Source: Leptospira_A soteropolitanensis
GTDB taxonomy: Bacteria; Spirochaetota; Leptospiria; Leptospirales; Leptospiraceae
Length of the DNA stretch: 64,000 nt
NCBI RefSeq assembly: GCF_026151335.1
Contig: NZ_JAMQPP010000011.1
Strand: one strand, 5' to 3'
Each line of letters begins with the position of its first letter. Positions within the stretch are counted from its first letter, which is position 1. The translations under genes were made by a program, and so were the position numbers. Under the pieces are notes generated by a model that saw only the letters and a program-made list of their open reading frames with translations, was not told the DNA's origin and did not search any database. Below, one piece after another: positions 27,591 through 35,820 of this stretch.

Positions 27591-28559
27591 ATGAAAAGAT
27601 ATCATATATCATTCCATTGCCTAATATTTCTATTGTATGTAATGGGATACACTCCATCGGTATTCGCCAATTCTTATTATGAAGCTGGGTATGAGATGGA
27701 ACAATTAAATACTCTATTTGCCATTCCGCTATATGAAAAGGCATTAACAGAAAAACCATCTGGTAAATTACAGAAGGCAGTAGTATCCAGACTTTTCTTT
27801 TTATATAAAAAACATGGGAAGTTACTGGACGCATTGTTTTTAGGAAGTAAGTATCCAAATCTCATTCCTACCAAAGAGAGAAGTTGGATTTGGACAAACT
27901 TAGCAGAAATTTATAGACCTATTAGTGTTTCTGAACTTTCCTCAACATATGTACTTGCTAGTAAATCCTCTCCGGAAAAATATTTGGAATTATCGGAACA
28001 TTTGAAAAATGCCGCCTCGCAAAAGTTATACGAATTTGCATCTATTATTCTTTTGAAACGCAAACAATATAAAGCGATTTTATCAATTTATGCAGAGAAT
28101 CCCGGTATGGTAAAAACCCCATTGTTTATTGGGATTTCTGAATTTAAAATTGGCGCAGATTCAGGTAAAGAATTTTTGAAAACAATATTAGGTGATACAG
28201 ATCGTGAGCGCACTGACCAAGAAAAATCCGATGTATTGTATTTGATGGGTGTTTATTATCGCCAAACAGCGGACTATGATTTGTCTGCTCGTTACTTTCG
28301 AATGAGTGGAAGTTTTGGATCAAAACCAAGAGGAGATTTAGAGACAACAAAATCCTTGGTATTAAAGGGAAATTCCAAAGAGATGTGTTCGACTTTTAAA
28401 TTTACTATATCCTCCTCTGATGAAATAGAAACTCTCTTAAATTTTTATTGTTCTCCGAATGCAAACAGTTCTTGGAAACCTTATGAACCGAGTATTCGTA
28501 TTTTGGCAGAAAGAGAGGGAAATGAATTTTTAACATTACTCTTTCCAGGGATCAACTAA
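27591..28559 (+). CDS. Exported TPR-like protein of unknown function
   Basis: A 322-residue protein with a signal peptide (cleavage near VFANS) and a helical repeat body resembling tetratricopeptide units (YEKALTEKPSGKLQKAVVSRLFFLYKKHGKLLDALFLG; DVLYLMGVYYRQTADYDLSARYFRMSG). No catalytic motif was recognised. It begins at the base after the PBP stop and overlaps the next gene by one base, so the three are probably co-transcribed and may act on cell-wall synthesis. Confidence 0.75.
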   Translation: MKRYHISFHCLIFLLYVMGYTPSVFANSYYEAGYEMEQLNTLFAIPLYEKALTEKPSGKLQKAVVSRLFFLYKKHGKLLDALFLGSKYPNLIPTKERSWIWTNLAEIYRPISVSELSSTYVLASKSSPEKYLELSEHLKNAASQKLYEFASIILLKRKQYKAILSIYAENPGMVKTPLFIGISEFKIGADSGKEFLKTILGDTDRERTDQEKSDVLYLMGVYYRQTADYDLSARYFRMSGSFGSKPRGDLETTKSLVLKGNSKEMCSTFKFTISSSDEIETLLNFYCSPNANSSWKPYEPSIRILAEREGNEFLTLLFPGIN

Positions 28560-29032
28560 TGAAAATATTCTCATATCTATCGATTTGTTTTACAAGATTT
28601 TTGGTAATCGTTTTATTATCTTTCACCTATCCTTTATTAGCAAATTTTTTAGTCACACCAGAACAAAATCTGCGATTGGAACTTGTCGGATCTTCTCGAG
28701 ATCAAATTCGTTTTTGCAAACAGAAACCAATACAGGTATTTGGTCGTAATCCAGTAACTTCTTCTGGCACATGTCAGTTTTTACCGGAAGCAGAAGTGAG
28801 TTTAGATCATTTTTTTACTGAAGAACTTGCGGACACGGAAGAAACACAATGGGCTTTCTATGATGGATCGGGCAAACAATTGTTTCCGACAGTCACTTGG
28901 GAAGGGCAAGAGACATTGAATTTCATATCTGTGGTGCGATCAAAACGCGGACAATTTGGTATGCAATTGCAAAGGAAAAGAGACGAAGCGTATTTTTTCT
29001 ATCGAACGAAGATTCAAAACTGGGTGATTTAG
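28559..29032 (+). CDS. Exported hypothetical protein
   Basis: A 157-residue protein with an N-terminal hydrophobic signal (to about residue 29) and a mostly beta-strand body; two Cys (FCKQKP and GTCQFLP) could form a disulfide. No family recognised. It begins at TAATG overlapping the previous stop, and ends 12 bases before the convergent gene. Operon position after the PBP suggests an envelope role. Confidence 0.7.
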   Translation: MKIFSYLSICFTRFLVIVLLSFTYPLLANFLVTPEQNLRLELVGSSRDQIRFCKQKPIQVFGRNPVTSSGTCQFLPEAEVSLDHFFTEELADTEETQWAFYDGSGKQLFPTVTWEGQETLNFISVVRSKRGQFGMQLQRKRDEAYFFYRTKIQNWVI

Positions 29033-29044
29033 ATGAAAGAAGTT

Positions 29045-29446
29045 CTAAGAAGACTTTTCTTTTTGTCTTAAGTATTGTAAGATCCAAATAACGATTGGTA
29101 AACTTAATTCTAAACAAACATAAACGTTAAGTCTAACCTCTGTTGGAATTCCAACGGTGATCATTGAAATCACACGACCTAGACCTGATAAAAAAACAGC
29201 TGTACCCATCACATAGATAAGATCTCCTTGTTTACGAATGGTAATTGCCACCCAGAATGCAATGAGGCCAGCACCAAGAAGAATCCCAGCTAAATAACGA
29301 TATACATTGTCTGCATAGGGAGTAACAGCTGTTCCCTCGGGCATGATGAGGGAAACACCTTTGATTAAATTGGTAATTCCACCGGAAAGACCAATTAGAA
29401 ACACAAGGAAAAATAGGATCTGTAGGATTCTTTCTTTTTTGTTCAT
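29045..29446 (-). CDS. DUF4345-like four-helix membrane protein
   Basis: A 133-residue integral membrane protein with four predicted helices (about 7-28, 45-67, 75-95, 105-127) and the YRYLAGILLGAGLIAFW / FLSGLGRVISM arrangement typical of DUF4345 proteins. Function unknown. It stands alone, converging on the previous operon, with a 208-base gap upstream that contains AT-rich sequence but no clear RNA or dyad. Confidence 0.75.
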   Translation of the reverse strand: MNKKERILQILFFLVFLIGLSGGITNLIKGVSLIMPEGTAVTPYADNVYRYLAGILLGAGLIAFWVAITIRKQGDLIYVMGTAVFLSGLGRVISMITVGIPTEVRLNVYVCLELSLPIVIWILQYLRQKEKSS

Positions 29447-29678
29447 TTGGACCTTTTCTATCGCTATAGGTTTTTTGGAGCAAACTATAATTTGGTGGGA
29501 AATTAAATGTTAGGGGGGTATTGAAATCCCTCAATTAGTTAAAAAAGTTTCCAAAAACTGTTATTTCTGTTTTAAAAACACCAAAATTCCGTTCAAAACG
29601 GTTTATGGTTCGCTCATTGGCGAAAAAAGTGTAGATCCATATTCTATTTTTCTAATGATAGTTCGGAAGTTAGGTTAT

Positions 29679-29975
29679 ATGAAATCTTTAATTTTTATTT
29701 TAATTGTGACTGTGTTGAATTGCACAGACCAAAAGGATTTTTGTAGGCAAACCGTCGAAGGTAAGGGTGGCGGTTTCTTTGAGGGTGATGCTGAATCGCT
29801 TTGTGCAAGTTATTTAGTTTTTGATCAAACCGTAAGAATCAATATAGAGAGTGGACGCCCTTCTTCGTTTGCTCGTTTCTTATCAGATCAATATTTGTTG
29901 CTTTGCCTCTATAAAACCATCGAGGAACGGAAGTGTGAAAAAAAATCGGAATACATCCCACATTTTGGGTATTAA
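29679..29975 (+). CDS. Small multi-Cys lipoprotein
   Basis: A 98-residue lipoprotein started at ATG 29679 (MKSLIFILIVTVLNC, lipobox VLNC); the ATG at 29655 would put eight residues before the signal. After the lipid Cys there are four further Cys: one near the N-terminus, one after DAESL, and a pair spaced C-x9-C near the C-terminus (LLLC...RKC). The next gene shows the same pattern, so both belong to one small family, probably disulfide-bonded envelope proteins. Function unknown. Confidence 0.7.
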   Translation: MKSLIFILIVTVLNCTDQKDFCRQTVEGKGGGFFEGDAESLCASYLVFDQTVRINIESGRPSSFARFLSDQYLLLCLYKTIEERKCEKKSEYIPHFGY

Positions 29976-29984
29976 GTTAAAGTG

Positions 29985-30338
29985 ATGAAGCAGCTTCGAA
30001 ACATATTTTGCCTGATCCTCATTGTTACTCTAACAAACTGTATGGTTGGTAAAAAGGAAGATGCGTGTAAATACTATCTGGATAGGGATTTTAAATCATA
30101 CTGTGAACAACTAGTTCTTTTATCGCCTACAATATTGAAAGAGGATAAAAATTTAGGACAAGCGATCGCTTCCAACATTGTGTTAGTCGGTTGCGCCACC
30201 TATCTCAAAAAGAAAAAGGAATGTGAAAGAGAAGAGAATCGTTACCTTCCGGGTCTATATGGGATGAATGAATTCAGGCAAAATCTGGACTTTTTAAAAA
30301 AAGAAGAGAACCAATATATTTGTAGTATTTATGGATAA
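29985..30338 (+). CDS. Small multi-Cys lipoprotein, paralogue of the previous gene
   Basis: A 117-residue lipoprotein (lipobox LTNC) beginning at ATG 29985. Its Cys pattern (ACKYY, YCEQL, then VGC-x9-C followed by ...YLPGLYG) mirrors the previous gene, whose end is YIPHFGY. It carries one extra Cys near the C-terminus. No known domain. Nine bases separate the two genes, so they are probably co-transcribed. Confidence 0.7.
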   Translation: MKQLRNIFCLILIVTLTNCMVGKKEDACKYYLDRDFKSYCEQLVLLSPTILKEDKNLGQAIASNIVLVGCATYLKKKKECEREENRYLPGLYGMNEFRQNLDFLKKEENQYICSIYG

Positions 30339-30374
30339 TGGTGTAATATAGATTATGCGGAAAATTCAAAAATT

Positions 30375-31502
30375 ATGATCATCAAAAGAATTGTACAAAT
30401 TTATCTGATATTTTTCCTTTTCATCTTCCCAGTTTTCTCTGAAGAAACTAATATAGAAAAGGAAAATAATAAATCAATTGAAGAATTAAAAGAAGAAGAA
30501 AAGAGATTAGAAGAACTTCTTAATAAGAAAGAACAGGAATATAAGTTAATAAGAAAAGAAAGACTGCGAAAGGAATTTAATTCTGATTTTATACATTCAG
30601 TAACAATTTCCCTATCTCCAAATCTGTCTCAAGGTTACAACAGTCCGAATTCACATGAGGTGCCATATATTCTTTACATCCCTCGACTCAACAATCAAGA
30701 CACACCTAGCCGCAACAAGACTTTGTTCTTATCCTATTTTAATTTACCTAGTAACATTGGATTTCAATTTTATGCGATCAATATATCCTCTAATCCGAGT
30801 ATCATTGGATATGACCCCTCAAATAGCCAACTTTTTGAAATTCATGATGCAAAAAATAAAACAGAAGTTACATTTTTATTTTTTAAAATGTTCTCTATTA
30901 CAGAAAATTCAAAATTTGGATTTTTAGTTGGTCTAACAAATCAAAATGAAGAATATACTCGTTCGGATAAATATTATAATTCTATGGCTTACTTCCGACA
31001 AAATCAGAAATTTGCTGGATGGGGTCCAGAGATAGGATTAAGCTTTCAATATACGTTATTCGGTAAAATTAAAATTTCCAATAATCTCTCATTTTTTGTT
31101 ACAGATAACAATTATAGTTACTCCAGGCTTTTTTATAGTCAGAATTTTCAATATTATATTGAGGCTTATGATACTAACAGTATTCCAGGAATCAGATTGT
31201 TAACAAATGGCAATAGTTTGAAAAATGGGTCTATACAAACTACTGGATTTCGAAACTTTTTAACTTTGGAATTTCCGGTTTTAGATAATATTGGATTCAA
31301 TTTAGGACTAATGACTTCCATTAGAAATATAAAATTTCGAAATTTTGATGCCGATACTTTAGGTTTTTCAAGAGATGGTATGAGATATGAAACACAAAAT
31401 GGGATTGAGCAATATTTATTAACTTCCGCTTTTTATTCTAATACAAAAAATCAAACTACCTTCTATTCGAATATTAATTTCGGACTTACTTTTTATCATT
31501 AA
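30375..31502 (+). CDS. Putative outer-membrane protein with N-terminal coiled coil
   Basis: A 375-residue exported protein: signal peptide (cleavage near VFSEE), a highly charged coiled coil (about 25-65, ELKEEEKRLEELLNKKEQEY), then a beta-rich region with alternating aromatic residues and a terminal strand (NINFGLTFYH) ending in an aromatic-rich motif, as in outer-membrane barrels. No family identified. Neighbouring small lipoproteins and the tRNA junction downstream suggest a strain-variable patch. Confidence 0.65.
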   Translation: MIIKRIVQIYLIFFLFIFPVFSEETNIEKENNKSIEELKEEEKRLEELLNKKEQEYKLIRKERLRKEFNSDFIHSVTISLSPNLSQGYNSPNSHEVPYILYIPRLNNQDTPSRNKTLFLSYFNLPSNIGFQFYAINISSNPSIIGYDPSNSQLFEIHDAKNKTEVTFLFFKMFSITENSKFGFLVGLTNQNEEYTRSDKYYNSMAYFRQNQKFAGWGPEIGLSFQYTLFGKIKISNNLSFFVTDNNYSYSRLFYSQNFQYYIEAYDTNSIPGIRLLTNGNSLKNGSIQTTGFRNFLTLEFPVLDNIGFNLGLMTSIRNIKFRNFDADTLGFSRDGMRYETQNGIEQYLLTSAFYSNTKNQTTFYSNINFGLTFYH

Positions 31503-31608
31503 CATGCTGCGTTTAATAGAGACGGCTATATTCCTTCTGAACTAAGAGCCAGCCTAGGTCGGTAAGTGTGTTGGTTATGCAAAGTAGCAAAAAAATTTTG
31601 AGGAAGAC

Positions 31609-31893
31609 ATGAAAAAAATAACAATAATACTGATTCTATTTCACCTTCAATGCGCAGATGGCGAAAGGCAGAATTGCAGAGAAAATTTGGATTCTATTGA
31701 ATTTCAGAAAATAATGGCTTTAAGTTTACTGGTGCCAATTCCAAAAAATACAGATCAAGAAAATGAAAGCCGCAAAAACATTGGCCTTGTTAACTTTGTT
31801 TATACTCAAAACAAAGCGGAAGAGAGAAAACGAATATGCGATAATAAATTAGTATTTAAAATCTTTGAACCAGAAGCAAATGATTTTGATTAA
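31609..31893 (+). CDS. Small lipoprotein
   Basis: A 94-residue protein with a short signal peptide and lipobox HLQC, preceded by GAGGAAG at good distance. It has two Cys after the lipid Cys (QNCREN, RICDNK). AEERKRIC resembles the C-terminal part of the four-Cys lipoproteins upstream (IEERKC), so it may be a shortened relative. Function unknown. Confidence 0.6.
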   Translation: MKKITIILILFHLQCADGERQNCRENLDSIEFQKIMALSLLVPIPKNTDQENESRKNIGLVNFVYTQNKAEERKRICDNKLVFKIFEPEANDFD

Positions 31894-32173
31894 TGTTGGC
31901 AGAACACTGATAAGATCACAAAAAATGAGGTGTCGGAATAAAAATGAAGTTTCTTTTGTTTTGGAATATTGGGCAAGTTTAAATGGCATTCTATCAAACG
32001 GATCTTTTATTCATGCAGGAAAGTTATCCTTTGAAAATAAATATTTAGAACATGTAATTGGTATTATTGATTCTATTTTAATCGCAGAAACCAAACAGAG
32101 AAAATTAAAACTTTGGACATCGGATAAGAAAATTTTAAAACTCCTCACTCCCCAATATATCTTTGAATTATAG
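31865..32173 (+). CDS. Hypothetical small protein, weakly supported
   Basis: A 102-residue open frame overlapping the previous gene by 29 bases. Internal ATGs at about 31880 or 31925 are possible alternative starts. The product is basic with a hydrophobic patch and has no recognisable domain or export signal. It ends 27 bases before the first copy of the 17-bp repeat near tRNA-Tyr, and may be a decaying remnant. Confidence 0.3.
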   Translation: MNQKQMILINVGRTLIRSQKMRCRNKNEVSFVLEYWASLNGILSNGSFIHAGKLSFENKYLEHVIGIIDSILIAETKQRKLKLWTSDKKILKLLTPQYIFEL

Positions 32174-32199
32174 AAAATACGCTGTATAAAAGCTTCGGA

Positions 32200-32448
32200 A
32201 ACTTAGTTTGGGCAGGACGGATCGCCCACCCATCGCTCCGCCATCGTGGCTACGTTCGCGCGGGCCCGTCACCGCTCGCTTTTCCGCATCGTGCGGAAAC
32301 TGCTCCATCCCCCCTTGCTTGCCTTCGGCAATCAACATCGCCTCAGCTTTTTACGAAAGCTTCGCGGGGTCGCAGACGATCTCCTCTATTCGAATCCTTC
32401 GATCAGTTGTTAGTTGGGAGATTTGTTCCGTTGAAAAGGAACTTAGTT

Positions 32449-32456
<8 letters not shown>
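32200..32456. repeat. GC-rich segment bounded by a 17-bp direct repeat at tRNA-Tyr
   Basis: AACTTAGTTTGGGCAGG occurs at 32200-32216 and again at 32440-32456; the second copy includes the last 7-8 bases of the tRNA-Tyr gene. Between them lie about 223 bp of notably GC-rich sequence (most of 32217-32380) in an otherwise AT-rich window, with a perfect 8-bp hairpin (32281-32299, loop TCG) and a 5-bp hairpin (32319-32331). A 12-bp inverted copy of the tRNA T-arm lies at 32389-32400 versus 32457-32468. It contains no credible gene. It looks like an inserted or tRNA-derived repeat unit. Confidence 0.7.
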
Positions 32457-32536
<80 letters not shown>

Positions 32537-32542
32537 GTTGCA

Positions 32543-32617
32543 TGGAGCCGCCTGAGGGATTTGAACCTCCGACCGGCTGTTTACAAAACAGCTGCTCTAC
32601 CACTGAGCTAAGGCGGC
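32543..32617 (-). tRNA. tRNA-Thr (anticodon TGT)
   Basis: The minus strand reads GCCGCCTTAGCTCAGTGG from 32617 to AGGCGGC plus T and an encoded CCA at 32543. The anticodon stem GCTGT/ACAGC encloses TTTGTAA, giving anticodon TGT (Thr). D-arm GCTC..GAGC and T-arm GGAGGTTCAAATCCCTC are complete. It is 12 bases upstream of tRNA-Tyr and probably co-transcribed with it. Confidence 0.95.
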
Positions 32618-32701
32618 ATGCATATCCAATTTTTGTGAAAAGCGGTTAAGGTCAAATAAAAATTCTTTGAGCGGAGGCGGATTCTTTCAGAATGACAGGA
32701 G

Positions 32702-33091
32702 ATGGCACTGTTTTTGGTCAATTCTCTCATGACGATTTCCATTATTGGATTCTATTTGGGTTATTTCTTTCGAAAGAGAGACCAAAAACGACATAGATTC
32801 TTCAACACAATCGGGATTTTGGCAAATCTTTCCGCCGCTGTTTACCTTTTGAGCATTAAGTATTTGTTAGGTGGGATAGCCTTTCACCAAATTTATCCAA
32901 CAGCACCGGAAATTATTATCCACATCCATCGTTTTTTTGCAGCCATTGCGCTCATTCTTATGTTGTGTATGGGTTATTTGGGATGGAAAAGAAAACGAAA
33001 CTTACACGTAAAATTGCATTACATCTTTTTGCCATTGTACACGATTGTTTATATCTCCGGTCTGTTTTTATTTCAATCAAAACCGCTTTAA
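32702..33091 (+). CDS. DUF420-like four-helix membrane protein
   Basis: A 129-residue integral membrane protein with four helices (about 3-22, 35-58, 72-95, 105-124). Several His residues lie on or near the helices (FHQIYP, IHIHRFF, HVKLHYIF), as in DUF420/CtaM-like haem-copper oxidase assembly proteins. The assignment is tentative. AGGAG is directly against the ATG at 32702, so an alternative start (ATG 32729) is possible. It lies 9 bases before the transketolase start. Confidence 0.65.
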   Translation: MALFLVNSLMTISIIGFYLGYFFRKRDQKRHRFFNTIGILANLSAAVYLLSIKYLLGGIAFHQIYPTAPEIIIHIHRFFAAIALILMLCMGYLGWKRKRNLHVKLHYIFLPLYTIVYISGLFLFQSKPL

Positions 33092-33100
33092 GGAATGTTC

Positions 33101-33913
33101 ATGGAAAAAATTGAAGTCGCAAAGAAGTTTGCAAAAGATATCCGAATCCAAGTAATTAAAATGGTCACTGCTGCCAATTCTGGTCACCCAGGTGGTCCTC
33201 TTGGACTTGCTGATATTTATGCTGCACTGTATACTTCTGTTTTAAAACATGATCCAAAAAATCCGGATTGGGCAGAAAGAGACCGACTCATTCTTTCTAA
33301 CGGCCATGTTTGTGCAGTTCGTTATGCTTCTATGGGCCTATCTGGATATTTTCCTGTAGAGGATCTACTTACATTTCGAAATATTAATTCTTATCTCCAA
33401 GGCCATCCTTCTACTCGTTATATGAAAGGACTCGAATCGAGTTCAGGTTCTCTTGGACAAGGTTTGTCTGTTTCTGTTGGTTTGGCTCTTGGTGCAAAAT
33501 TAAAAAAAGAGACATATAAAATTTATACATGTATTTCTGACGGTGAATGCGGTGAAGGAATGACTTGGGAAGCTGCACAATCGGCAGTTCATTTCAAAAC
33601 TGACAATCTCATTGCTTTTATGGATCGGAATTATATTCAAATCGATGGTAACACTGAAGAAGTAATGAAGTTAGAGCCATTGGATAAAAAGTTCGAAATG
33701 TTTGGTTGGAATGTAATCAATGCAGACGGACATAATATGGAAGAGATCTTTGCAGCCTTTACAAAAGCTAAACAACACACTGGTGGACCTACACTCATTG
33801 TCTTTAGAACCATTTTAGGAAAAGGTGTTTCTTATATGGAAAACAATCCTAAATGGCATGGAACTCCTCCAAATAAAGAACAAGAAGCGCAAGCACTAGC
33901 AGAATTGGTTTAA
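33101..33913 (+). CDS. Transketolase, N-terminal (TPP-binding) subunit
   Basis: A 270-residue protein equal to the first half of transketolase: SGHPGGPLGLADIYAALY, RLILSNGHVCAVRYAS, GSLGQGLSVSVGLALG, and the thiamine-diphosphate motif SDGECGEGMTWEAAQ...DRNYIQIDG. Split transketolases need a separate C-terminal subunit containing the pyrimidine-binding and C-terminal domains; none is in this window. It acts in the non-oxidative pentose phosphate pathway. ATG 33101 is chosen over 33095 because AAGGA lies six bases upstream of it. Confidence 0.9.
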   Translation: MEKIEVAKKFAKDIRIQVIKMVTAANSGHPGGPLGLADIYAALYTSVLKHDPKNPDWAERDRLILSNGHVCAVRYASMGLSGYFPVEDLLTFRNINSYLQGHPSTRYMKGLESSSGSLGQGLSVSVGLALGAKLKKETYKIYTCISDGECGEGMTWEAAQSAVHFKTDNLIAFMDRNYIQIDGNTEEVMKLEPLDKKFEMFGWNVINADGHNMEEIFAAFTKAKQHTGGPTLIVFRTILGKGVSYMENNPKWHGTPPNKEQEAQALAELV

Positions 33914-33927
33914 TCTTCTAGATTCGA

Positions 33928-33955
33928 TTGACATTTTTGTTTTTATAAAGATAGT
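33928..33955 (+). promoter_or_regulatory. Possible promoter immediately upstream of the SirB1-like gene
   Basis: TTGACA at 33928-33933 and GATAGT at 33950-33955 have a 16-base spacer. Transcription would start at or next to the ATG at 33962, again suggesting a leaderless message, and no ribosome-binding site is visible. The -35 is consensus; the -10 is weak. Confidence 0.4.
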
Positions 33956-33961
33956 TTTTGC

Positions 33962-34855
33962 ATGGGACAAACTTCCTTTCCTGACTTTTATCCGGATGAT
34001 ATCACTCGTATATTATATGATTGGGAAGTTGCCCCACCCGAAAAAAAACGTTTTTTATTAAAACTCATTGCATCTCGAATTCCTTGGCAGATCCAATTGG
34101 AATCTGCATTGGATGAAGTAAAAGATCCATATCTCAGAGTACAGGCTAGAAATTTAAAATCAGAAATCTCTCGCCATAGGTTACGTCATTCTTTCTTTAA
34201 ACTTACGTTACGTGGGAATACGAATCATTATAAAGATTTAGAAGAGATGGCAGTTCAGCTTTCTAGTATCGGTTTTCCTGATCAAAACTATGCCGAAATC
34301 AAACATGAATTAGATAGAATTGCACTCAGAGTTTCCGAGTTGTATGATGATCATTCTGGATATTTGACAGATGAATTAAAAGTGCAAATTCTTTGCCAAG
34401 TTTTATTCCAAGAAGAAGGATTTGTTGGGAATATCCAAAATTACAATGACCCAGGAAATTCTTATCTATACCAAGTGATCAAAAGTAGATTGGGAATTCC
34501 AATCACTCTTTCTGTGGTATACCTGTTAGTTGGCCAAAGATTGGGGCTTCCGCTCTATGGTACCAATTTGCCACTTCATTTTCTTTTGCAATACGAATCG
34601 GAAGGTTATTTTACTTACATTGATCCATTTCATGGCGGAGTTTTGTTAGATAAATTTACCTGTGAAAAGTTTTTGGAAGCGAATGGATATTCTAATTCAC
34701 CAAAATATTTTACAAAAGCTTCCACACTTTCTATGATCAAACGTATGTGTCGCAATCTAATCCACATTTATCGAGATAATCAAACAAAAGAAATGGAAAA
34801 TATTATAAAGGATCACCTTCAGATTCTCGAAAGCAGATCCACTCATGTGGAATAA
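33962..34855 (+). CDS. SirB1-like transglutaminase-fold protein
   Basis: A 297-residue protein of the SirB1/Transglut_core2 family. The core motif region is GNIQNYNDPGNSYLYQVIKSRLGIPITLSVVYLLVGQRLGLPLYGTNLPLHFLLQY, followed by YIDPFHGG. The His in the LPLHF segment and the Asp of IDPF are kept; the usual nucleophile Cys of active transglutaminases is not obvious, so it may be non-catalytic. Function in bacteria is not established. It lies 3 bases before the prenyl synthase gene. Confidence 0.8.
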   Translation: MGQTSFPDFYPDDITRILYDWEVAPPEKKRFLLKLIASRIPWQIQLESALDEVKDPYLRVQARNLKSEISRHRLRHSFFKLTLRGNTNHYKDLEEMAVQLSSIGFPDQNYAEIKHELDRIALRVSELYDDHSGYLTDELKVQILCQVLFQEEGFVGNIQNYNDPGNSYLYQVIKSRLGIPITLSVVYLLVGQRLGLPLYGTNLPLHFLLQYESEGYFTYIDPFHGGVLLDKFTCEKFLEANGYSNSPKYFTKASTLSMIKRMCRNLIHIYRDNQTKEMENIIKDHLQILESRSTHVE

Positions 34856-34858
34856 TCA

Positions 34859-35812
34859 ATGAAATCTAATCTTGGTATCCAATCCATTTTAGCTAAGTTT
34901 GATAAAAACCTAGATGGAATTATAAAGGAAGATATTCCTGTTCTAAAAAAAATCAAAAAACATGTCATAACATCTGGCGGAAAAAGGATTCGACCTTTTT
35001 CTCATTATTTGTTTTGTCAGTTTCTAAATGTAAAAGATGTTAGCTGGCTTGATGTAGGTAGTGTTGCTGAACTCATTCATGCGGCAAGTTTACTTCATGA
35101 TGATGTTGTTGACAATGCTCCTATTCGTCGAGGTAAACCAACCATTGGATCTTTGTTCGGAAACAAAACGGCTATTCTTGCCGGCGATTATCTGTTAGCT
35201 TGTGGTATCAGTCGACTGAATTCACTTGGGAATTCCGAACTTATGGAAATTTTTTCGCAAGTTTTAAAAGATTTATCGGTAAGCGAACTTTTGCAGATGG
35301 AATGGGAAAAAAATCCAAAAATTTCCTTAAAGGTTTACGATTCCATCATTTATGGAAAAACGGCTTCGCTTTTTGGAGTTTGTACAGAATCGGCCGCCAT
35401 TCTTGCTGGTAAAACTAAAAAGGAAAGAATGGTCGTACGTGATTTCGGCGTTAGGTTAGGAAAACTTTTTCAAAAGAAAGATGATTGTTTGGATTATTTT
35501 GTTGATTCCAGTGCGAGTGGAAAGGAGTTTTTAAAAGATTTTAAAAATGGTTTATTTACCTATCCAGTTCTTATTTTACGTAATCAGCTTGGTTTAATTG
35601 AAAAAAGAAAATTAGAATCAGTTTTTAAAAAGGAAGAAAGAGATTCTTCCGATGAATCTTATATTTTAAATCTGATGGAATCCAAAAAGGTATCAGAGAT
35701 TTTGCATAAAGAGTTAAATTCAGAAAAAAACTATCTTTTGAGTTACTTAAATCAATTTCCAAATAGCGGTGAACGAGAACTTTTTGTAGAGCAATTAAAT
35801 CGTCTGACTTAA
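34859..35812 (+). CDS. Polyprenyl diphosphate synthase
   Basis: A 317-residue trans-isoprenyl diphosphate synthase. The first Asp-rich motif is LLHDDVVDNAPIRRGKPT and the second is KKDDCLDYF (DDxxD-type); GGKRIRP near the N-terminus binds the isopentenyl diphosphate phosphate. It condenses isopentenyl diphosphate with an allylic primer to a long chain, most likely the quinone side chain. The chain length cannot be read with certainty. It converges on the kinase gene at 35821. Confidence 0.92.
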   Translation: MKSNLGIQSILAKFDKNLDGIIKEDIPVLKKIKKHVITSGGKRIRPFSHYLFCQFLNVKDVSWLDVGSVAELIHAASLLHDDVVDNAPIRRGKPTIGSLFGNKTAILAGDYLLACGISRLNSLGNSELMEIFSQVLKDLSVSELLQMEWEKNPKISLKVYDSIIYGKTASLFGVCTESAAILAGKTKKERMVVRDFGVRLGKLFQKKDDCLDYFVDSSASGKEFLKDFKNGLFTYPVLILRNQLGLIEKRKLESVFKKEERDSSDESYILNLMESKKVSEILHKELNSEKNYLLSYLNQFPNSGERELFVEQLNRLT

Positions 35813-35820
35813 TTGAATTT

